A stretch of DNA of 10,432 bases, from positions 1 through 10,432 of the forward strand of contig DDBP01000166.1 of NCBI GenBank assembly GCA_002332795.1, read 5' to 3'. The translations under genes were made by a program, and so were the position numbers. Below the pieces are notes generated by a model. The model was not told the origin of the DNA and made no database searches. It saw only the letters and a list, made by a program, of their open reading frames with translations. This document shows positions 1 to 4,386 of this stretch, in pieces (positions within the stretch are counted from its first letter, which is position 1; every line of letters starts with the position of its first letter). Source of the DNA: Anaerolineales bacterium UBA2029. Lineage in GTDB: Bacteria > Chloroflexota > Anaerolineae > Aggregatilineales > Aggregatilineaceae.

Positions 1-1
1 T

Positions 2-211
2 CAGGCGCAGGTGCTCGACCTGGCCCTGGCCGATAACGAGGGACGCTTCCAGATCGCCACCCTGCTGCCGCGCGGCACAGCCGAAGAACCTGCGCTGTAC
101 AGTATTCTGGTGCGCGCAGCCGGCTACTTGCCCCTCAGCGCAGATGGGATTATTGTTACCGATAGCACGGCCAGCCCGGTCGAGATCAACGTGGCGCTCA
201 GCCGCAACTGA
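2..211 (+). CDS. 3' end of a probable extracellular protein with a carboxypeptidase-regulatory-like (transthyretin-like) beta-sandwich domain (partial)
   Basis: Only the last 69 codons are present; the frame is open to the left edge and ends in TGA at 209-211. A GTG at 11 is in frame but is almost certainly internal. The visible residues follow the usual end of a carboxypeptidase-regulatory/Ig-like beta-sandwich repeat: a GRF strand, a LLPRG turn, a YSILVRAAGY strand, then a hydrophobic IIVT strand, ending in VEINVALSR. In such domains (established knowledge) the module serves as a structural or binding repeat in secreted and cell-surface proteins, and is not catalytic. No membrane anchor or sorting signal follows the domain. 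The rest of the protein, and so its real job, lies outside the window. The domain call rests on pattern only and is moderate in confidence; that this is a true coding end is well supported. Confidence 0.6.
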   Translation, partial: QAQVLDLALADNEGRFQIATLLPRGTAEEPALYSILVRAAGYLPLSADGIIVTDSTASPVEINVALSRN

Positions 212-216
212 GCGGG

Positions 217-235
217 GCGAGTGCATTCGCGTTTT
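217..235 (+). terminator. Possible weak intrinsic terminator
   Basis: Six bases after the stop at 211 lies a short hairpin, GCGAG-TGCA-TTCGC (five pairs, one of them G-T), followed by GTTTT. The stem is short, so this is a weak candidate for ending the upstream partial gene. Confidence 0.3.
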
Positions 236-242
236 GGGGCAG

Positions 243-336
243 AATTCACCACAGCGCGCACAGGGGTAGCAGCGCAAGGCACAGAGTTCGCGATGTTGTT
301 TGTCGTCTGCGCTCTCTGCGTCTGCGCGGTTCAACC
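243..336. repeat. Possible degenerate intergenic inverted repeat
   Basis: The gap between the first gene and the FHA regulator has a left arm rich in CACAG/GCACAGAG (about 246-286) and a right arm with CTCTGCG/TCTGCGCGG (about 311-330). Read on the opposite strand, the right arm resembles the left. The pattern recalls intergenic repeats with ACCACAGAG...CTCTGTGGT arms that I know from many environmental bacteria. Pairing between the arms here is imperfect, so at best it is a decayed copy. No coding potential is convincing in this gap. Confidence 0.3.
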
Positions 337-363
337 ACCCTGCCTCATCCGGGCGAGCCGGGC

Positions 364-392
364 TTGAGAAGCGTCAGCACAGCCGCTATACT
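364..392 (+). promoter_or_regulatory. Sigma-70-like promoter for the FHA/winged-helix regulator
   Basis: TTGAGA (364-369) and TATACT (387-392) are separated by exactly 17 bases. They match the -35 and -10 consensus at 5/6 and 5/6. Transcription would begin near 399, giving a leader of about 58 bases to the ATG at 457. The leader carries a good ribosome binding site, GAGGTGA at 444-450. Confidence 0.55.
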
Positions 393-456
393 CCAGTGGT
401 GAGAGCAACCCCTGAGTGGCGCGCAACTACCCAGACGTGTTTCGAGGTGAGAGGTC

Positions 457-1119
457 ATGTCAAACACAACCGACAAGCCTGTCCTGATCATTCACGAAGG
501 TGAACGCGCGGGCCAGCGCTGGGTCATGCGCGAGGATGAACTGGTAATCGGGCGCGGCGCTGAATGCGACCTGGTCTTGCCAGAGCGCCAGGTCTCGCGC
601 GAGCATATCCGCATCTTCCGCGAGGGTGACGTCTATTACCTGGAAGACCTGGATAGCAAGAACGGCACCTGGGTCAATGGGCGGCAGATCAAGAACACCC
701 GCGTCCCTCTCAAGGATGGCGACGAAATTCAGATCGCCCTGGTAGTCAAGATCACTTTCGTCGGCTCCGAGGCCACCGCCCCTCTCTTCATGGACGAGTT
801 GCCGCATTCCCAGGGCCGCCTGCAAATCAACCGCGACTCCCGCCGCGTCTTCATCAATGGCATCGAAGTAGACCCACCTCTGAGCCTGCCTCAGTACCGG
901 CTGCTCGAACTGCTCTACGACAGCGCCGGAGCGGTGCGCACTCGCGACGAGGTGATCGAAGCCGTCTGGCCCGACGCAGTCGGCGAAGGTGTCAGCGAAC
1001 AGGCCATTGATGCGCTGGTGCGCCGTCTGCGCGACCGGCTGGCGGAGATTGATCCGCATCATCAGTACATCGTGACGGTGCGCGGGCACGGTTTCCGCCT
1101 GGACAATCCGCTCGACTGA
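457..1119 (+). CDS. FHA domain - winged-helix (OmpR/PhoB-type) transcriptional regulator
   Basis: A 220-residue cytoplasmic protein with an N-terminal FHA domain (about residues 8-103) and a C-terminal OmpR/PhoB-type winged helix (about 120-216). The FHA phosphothreonine-binding residues are present: G32-R33, S47-R48-x-H50, and the N69-G70-T71/N74-G75 loop. The DNA-binding half shows the expected recognition-helix region (EQAIDALVRRLRDRL) and the wing ending in VRGHGFRL. The usual receiver domain of response regulators is thus replaced by FHA. The inferred model is that it binds a threonine-phosphorylated partner made by a Ser/Thr kinase encoded elsewhere. Mycobacterial EmbR combines the same two domain types but in the reverse order and with an extra BTAD. 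The ATG at 457 is chosen because GAGGTGA lies 6 bases upstream. The gene precedes the pilin-like gene on the same strand, 198 bases away, and could regulate it; that link is inference only. Confidence 0.9.
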   Translation: MSNTTDKPVLIIHEGERAGQRWVMREDELVIGRGAECDLVLPERQVSREHIRIFREGDVYYLEDLDSKNGTWVNGRQIKNTRVPLKDGDEIQIALVVKITFVGSEATAPLFMDELPHSQGRLQINRDSRRVFINGIEVDPPLSLPQYRLLELLYDSAGAVRTRDEVIEAVWPDAVGEGVSEQAIDALVRRLRDRLAEIDPHHQYIVTVRGHGFRLDNPLD

Positions 1120-1149
1120 CCCGGTCAGTTTGTAACCGGCCCCTCCTTC

Positions 1150-1229
1150 CTGTCACTCATACCTTAGACCCCTCTGTCAGGTTGTGATGTGCACGCTTGG
1201 CAACTGCAGCCTGTCATGACTCCTGTACA
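1150..1229 (+). promoter_or_regulatory. Repeated CTGTCA elements, possible winged-helix regulator binding array
   Basis: CTGTCA occurs at 1150-1155, 1174-1179 and 1211-1216, with a related CTGTACA at 1223-1229. Start-to-start distances are 24, 37 and 12 bases, close to multiples of 12. Direct CTGTCAT-like repeats with about one helical turn of spacing are how PhoB-type winged-helix proteins bind in other bacteria (established knowledge). The upstream gene encodes a regulator with that type of DNA-binding domain. Binding is inferred, not shown. Confidence 0.35.
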
Positions 1230-1268
1230 AATCTCGCACGCCCCTTTGATCCGACTTTAATTCCCCCC

Positions 1269-1277
1269 TGTTATGAT
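1269..1277 (+). promoter_or_regulatory. Extended -10 promoter candidate for the pilin-malectin gene
   Basis: TG-T-TATGAT gives an extended -10 (TG at 1269-1270, hexamer at 1272-1277). There is no good -35 at 17 bases, which fits an extended -10 or activator-dependent promoter. Transcription would start near 1284, about 34 bases before the ATG. A second, weaker -10 (TTTAAT) lies at 1256-1261. Confidence 0.4.
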
Positions 1278-1317
1278 GCACAGTGAAAGAATGGATCGCG
1301 CTGGAGGGTAGTTGGAA

Positions 1318-2115
1318 ATGGCACGCTTCGTTCGTCTGGGTCACAGGGTTTCTCAGAGAGGGCAGGGATTGGTTGAGTACGCGCTACTGCTGGCGCTGGT
1401 GGGCCTGACAGGTGCAGTAGCGCTGACTGCCACTGGCACTTCGCTCAAAGAAGCTTACGACAATGTGGTGACCGCCCTGAATGGAGATGTGCCCGCTGTG
1501 GAGCAAGCACAGGTGCCTGGCGATCAGGATGGCGCTAAGGCCCTGAGAACAGACCTCGACGGTGACGGCGTACCCGACACCGCCGACAACTGCCCCAAGG
1601 ATGCCAATCCCGACCAGAACGACGCCGATCTGGACGGGTCGGGCGATGTGTGCGACTTCACCTACTACGTCAACATCGGCAGTTCCACCGTCTTCAAGGA
1701 TGGGCAGGGCAATCTCTGGCAGGGCGAGTATGGGCTTTCCACGCTGAAGTCGGGCACCATCTATCACGAGACGTTCCCCGGCCAGGAGATCGAAGGCACC
1801 GACCTGGACTTCATCTATCAGAGCATGGCCTACGCCAACAAGCAGCTCGACTGGCAGGCGAGCGGTCTGCCCAATGGCACCTATACCGTGACCCTGCACT
1901 TCACGGAGGCCGACGCCAAGCACCCCAGCACCTTCCACATCAAGGTGCAGCGGAAGATGGTGCAGCAGAATTTCACACCGTTCGCAGGCAAGACCTTCGT
2001 CGCCTTCACTGTCACCACCACCGCCGAGGTGACCGACGGCACACTGCTGGTAGAGCTGTTGCCCGTCAAGAATTATCCCAGCCTGTGCGGAGTATCGCTG
2101 ACGCCAGCCTCATGA
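1318..2115 (+). CDS. Flp-type (type IVb) prepilin N-terminus fused to a thrombospondin type 3 repeat and a malectin-like carbohydrate-binding domain
   Basis: A 265-residue exported protein in three parts. Residues 1-40 form a class III prepilin signal: a basic leader, the site G15/QGLVEY with Glu at +5 and Tyr at +6, then a hydrophobic helix to about residue 39. Prepilin peptidase should cleave after G15. Residues 79-113 are a thrombospondin type 3 calcium-binding repeat (DLDGDGVPDTADNCP, then DADLDGSGDVCD), with C92 and C112 as a likely disulfide. Residues 115-262 match the malectin pattern: YYVNIG start, GNLWQ, LPNGTYTVTLHFTEA, FAGK and the final DGTLLVELL strand. Flp pilins are usually only 50-80 residues, so this would be a pilin-like or pilus-tip protein carrying a glycan-binding head. 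The ATG at 1318 is preferred over TTG at 1312 because GGAGGG (1303-1308) lies 9 bases from the ATG but only 3 from the TTG. No tad assembly genes are in the window. Confidence 0.82.
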   Translation: MARFVRLGHRVSQRGQGLVEYALLLALVGLTGAVALTATGTSLKEAYDNVVTALNGDVPAVEQAQVPGDQDGAKALRTDLDGDGVPDTADNCPKDANPDQNDADLDGSGDVCDFTYYVNIGSSTVFKDGQGNLWQGEYGLSTLKSGTIYHETFPGQEIEGTDLDFIYQSMAYANKQLDWQASGLPNGTYTVTLHFTEADAKHPSTFHIKVQRKMVQQNFTPFAGKTFVAFTVTTTAEVTDGTLLVELLPVKNYPSLCGVSLTPAS

Positions 2116-2134
2116 GTCTGGCGGGGGGGGGAAG

Positions 2135-2178
2135 CCAGGCACAGGGGCAGAAGGTACCTGCTCCTGTGCCCTGGTTTT
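2135..2178 (+). terminator. Intrinsic terminator after the pilin-malectin gene
   Basis: A long stem pairs 2135-2150 (CCAGGCACAGGGGCAG) with 2158-2174, with one bulged base and one mismatch, around a short loop. TTTTCT follows at 2175-2180. It begins 19 bases after the stop at 2115. The minus-strand side lacks a T-run, so it probably does not serve the convergent amidohydrolase gene. Confidence 0.75.
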
Positions 2179-2203
2179 CTGTCGGTGACCTGTTTCGAAG
2201 CCC

Positions 2204-4183
2204 CTAACACAAATCAACATATTCCATGCGCACCCGTTCGGCGGGGGAAATCCCCAGCACTTCGTTGAGAATCTCCGCCGTCAAAGCGGCTTTGTATTCG
2301 GCGTCACGCTGCGACCAGGTGCGCGACTTGATCTCGATGTACCGATGCTCAGTCTTGGGCATCATGATCTGATCCAGATTGACGTAGAACAGCACGCCCT
2401 TGTACAGCACGTGCCAGCGCAAGCGGTCCTTGTGCACCTCGCATTCCCGATGCGCCTTGAAATACTCGCGATAGAAGCGCAGCGGACGATCCGCCGGGGC
2501 AATGAAGCGCGAATGCGATAGCAGCACGGCTTCGTCGAACTCGCGCGCCTTGTCTGGAATGGTGTAGGTCAGGCGCGTGCGCACTGCAACCGGTTCGCCG
2601 CCTTCCCCAATGAAATCGTCCTCGCGATAGCGCACCCGGCCCTGATCTTCGTCGTCGAACAGGAAATAAGTATCGTACTGCCGGTAATGATGGTGTTTGA
2701 CCACCTGCACTGCCGGATTCTGCAGCAGGCGAGCGATCAGCGCCTCGCCGTCGCCGTCCACAATGGCTTTCACCTGAATTTCAAAACTCTCTTCTTGCTG
2801 CAGGCCACCGATCGCCACCAGCTTGTTGAGCACATTGCCTTCGCGGGCGATCAGGAAGGCGTCCATCCGCCGCGCGTATTCTTCGGCCTGCTGCCGGATG
2901 GCCGCTTCGTCCAGCGTGAGCAACGCCCGTTCGCGCATCAACCAGCGCCCATTGACCATCACATGCTGCACATCCGCCGCCTGCCCTGCATACACAATCT
3001 GCGAGTAGATCGCATTGGGATCGCGCTCGAAACGCGGTGTATTGTGCACCGGCTGCTGATCCAGCACGATCAGGTCAGCGCGTTTGCCCACTTCCAGGCT
3101 ACCTGTCAGGTTGCCCAACCCCAGCGCCTCGGCCCCCCAACGCGTCGCCATCAGCAAGGCTTCTCTGGCAGGCAACACCTCCGGGTCGAAGGTCGCGCCC
3201 TTGGCCAGCAGCGCTGCCAGCCGCATTTCCTCGAACATGTCCAGATCGTTGTTGCTGGCCGCGCCATCCGTGCCGATGCTCAGCCGCACCCCCCGTTCGA
3301 GCATCTCCTTGATCGGCGCAATGCCGCTGGCCAGTTTCAGATTGCTGGTAGGGTTATGGGCGACCGCCACGCCATGTTGAGCCAGCAGCCGAATCTGCTC
3401 GGTATCAACGTGCACGCAGTGCGCCGCAATCGTCCGGGCGCGAAAGACTCCCAGCTCAGCCACCCGGTTGACCACCTTCTTTTCGAACTCGGCCCAGCTT
3501 TCTTCGGCCTCCTGGCGTGTCTCCAGGATATGAATCTGTAGCGGGACGCCGTAGGACAAAGCCAGTTCAGCACACGCCTGCAAAATCTCGTCGGTACAGG
3601 TATACGGCGCGTGTGGCGCAACAGAGGGCACGATCAGCGGGTGATCGCGCCACGCTTCGATGAATTGCCGCGTATAGGCCAGGCTCTGTTCATAGCTTTC
3701 GGCGTCGGGAGTGGGGAACTTCATCACCGTCTGCCCGCACACCCCCCGCAGACCGGCTTCCGCCGCTGCCGCGGCCACATCCGCCTCGTAATAGTACATA
3801 TCGGCGAAAAGAGTCGTGCCACCACGAATCATCTCGGCGCAGGATAGCTGCGTGCCCAGCCGCACGAATTCCGGACTGACGAACTCGCGCTCGACGGGCA
3901 TCATGTAGCCCATCAGCCACACATCCAGGCGCAGGTCGTCGGCCATGGCCCGCAGCAGCGACATGGGCATATGGGTATGCGCGTTGACCAGGCCCGGCAT
4001 GATGATCTGCCCCCGGCAATCCACCTCGTGCTCGGCCCGATACTGCGCGCGCACGGCCTCTTGTGGCCCAACCGCGACGATGCTGTCTCCCTGTATGGCA
4101 ACCGCGCCGGGCGCGAAACTGTCCAGGTTCCTGTTCATGGTCAGCACTGTGCCGCCGAATAGGAGCGTGTCAACGTGTTGCAT
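2204..4183 (-). CDS. MtaD-like amidohydrolase (methylthioadenosine/S-adenosylhomocysteine deaminase type) fused to a C-terminal CYTH-like domain
   Basis: A 659-residue protein. Residues 1-425 are a complete metal-dependent amidohydrolase of the MtaD/SsnA group. Metal ligands and catalytic residues are visible: H69-x-H71 (NAHTH), H218 with E221 (HILET), H255/H258 (AHCVHVD) and D306 in GTDGAASNN. The PHAPYTC and HNPTSNLKLASG stretches match characterised MTA/SAH deaminases closely, so deamination of 5'-methylthioadenosine or S-adenosylhomocysteine is the best prediction. Family members are usually about 400-450 residues. The extra C-terminal part (about 465-659) resembles the CYTH/triphosphate-tunnel fold: a degenerate ExExK (E468-I-Q470-V-K472), YDTYF, alternating R516/R518/R520, TRLTY, and a late strand with E617-I-K619. 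The two acid pairs are altered, so its activity is uncertain. There is no internal stop and no Met near the domain border, so this is a true fusion. The ATG at 4183 has AAAGGA 8-9 bases upstream. Confidence 0.88.
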   Translation of the reverse strand: MQHVDTLLFGGTVLTMNRNLDSFAPGAVAIQGDSIVAVGPQEAVRAQYRAEHEVDCRGQIIMPGLVNAHTHMPMSLLRAMADDLRLDVWLMGYMMPVEREFVSPEFVRLGTQLSCAEMIRGGTTLFADMYYYEADVAAAAAEAGLRGVCGQTVMKFPTPDAESYEQSLAYTRQFIEAWRDHPLIVPSVAPHAPYTCTDEILQACAELALSYGVPLQIHILETRQEAEESWAEFEKKVVNRVAELGVFRARTIAAHCVHVDTEQIRLLAQHGVAVAHNPTSNLKLASGIAPIKEMLERGVRLSIGTDGAASNNDLDMFEEMRLAALLAKGATFDPEVLPAREALLMATRWGAEALGLGNLTGSLEVGKRADLIVLDQQPVHNTPRFERDPNAIYSQIVYAGQAADVQHVMVNGRWLMRERALLTLDEAAIRQQAEEYARRMDAFLIAREGNVLNKLVAIGGLQQEESFEIQVKAIVDGDGEALIARLLQNPAVQVVKHHHYRQYDTYFLFDDEDQGRVRYREDDFIGEGGEPVAVRTRLTYTIPDKAREFDEAVLLSHSRFIAPADRPLRFYREYFKAHRECEVHKDRLRWHVLYKGVLFYVNLDQIMMPKTEHRYIEIKSRTWSQRDAEYKAALTAEILNEVLGISPAERVRMEYVDLC

Positions 4184-4215
4184 GGTTGCCGTCCTTTCAG
4201 GGTAGAATTCTGCTC

Positions 4216-4244
4216 ATTATAACCTGATTTCCGGGCCATGTGAG
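4216..4244 (-). promoter_or_regulatory. Promoter for the amidohydrolase-CYTH gene
   Basis: On the minus strand a perfect TATAAT (complement of 4216-4221) has CTCACA (complement of 4239-4244; 4/6 to consensus) 17 bases upstream. Transcription would start near 4209, giving a leader of about 26 bases to the ATG at 4183. A 13-base palindrome GCCTGC-A-GCAGGC (4254-4266) lies just upstream of the -35 and could be an operator. Confidence 0.55.
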
Positions 4245-4299
4245 CAACTTCTTGCCTGCAGCAGGCCTGCCCTGACCCGTCGCGCGTCCAGACGCAAGG

Positions 4300-4328
4300 C
4301 TGGCAAGAACAGGAACTGCGCGTACAAT
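4300..4328 (+). promoter_or_regulatory. Promoter for the membrane-EEP gene
   Basis: CTGGCA (4300-4305) and TACAAT (4323-4328) have a 17-base spacer and match consensus at 4/6 and 5/6. The predicted start near 4335 leaves a leader of about 52 bases to the ATG at 4387. It faces the divergent amidohydrolase promoter about 80 bases away. Confidence 0.45.
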
Positions 4329-4386
4329 ACGGTTAGTTTTTATGTCACCAAGTGCTCTTACGCCCTGATACGAGGCAATTCGTTTC

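Noticed and set aside
460..1089. Long open frame on the minus strand opposite the FHA regulator
   Set aside because: It is antisense to a gene with clear FHA and winged-helix motifs, shows no recognisable domain, and is explained by high GC.
1121..1139. CCGGT...ACCGG inverted repeat right after the FHA regulator stop
   Set aside because: The stem is only five pairs with a nine-base loop and no T-run, so I do not call a terminator.
2123..2131. Run of nine G residues just after the pilin-malectin stop codon, possibly a phase-variable tract
   Set aside because: It lies after the stop at 2115 and before the terminator, in no reading frame of a supported gene, so slippage would not switch a protein. 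Read-length errors in such a run are also common.
1650..2207. Plus-strand frame of 185 codons overlapping the pilin-malectin gene
   Set aside because: It is a +1-shifted frame of the same DNA with Arg/His/Gln-rich composition; the malectin pattern is in the other frame and stays unbroken.
2687..3541. Plus-strand frame of 284 codons opposite the amidohydrolase
   Set aside because: The minus-strand gene here holds the conserved metal-binding motifs; the antisense frame is rich in His, Gln and Arg with no family pattern.
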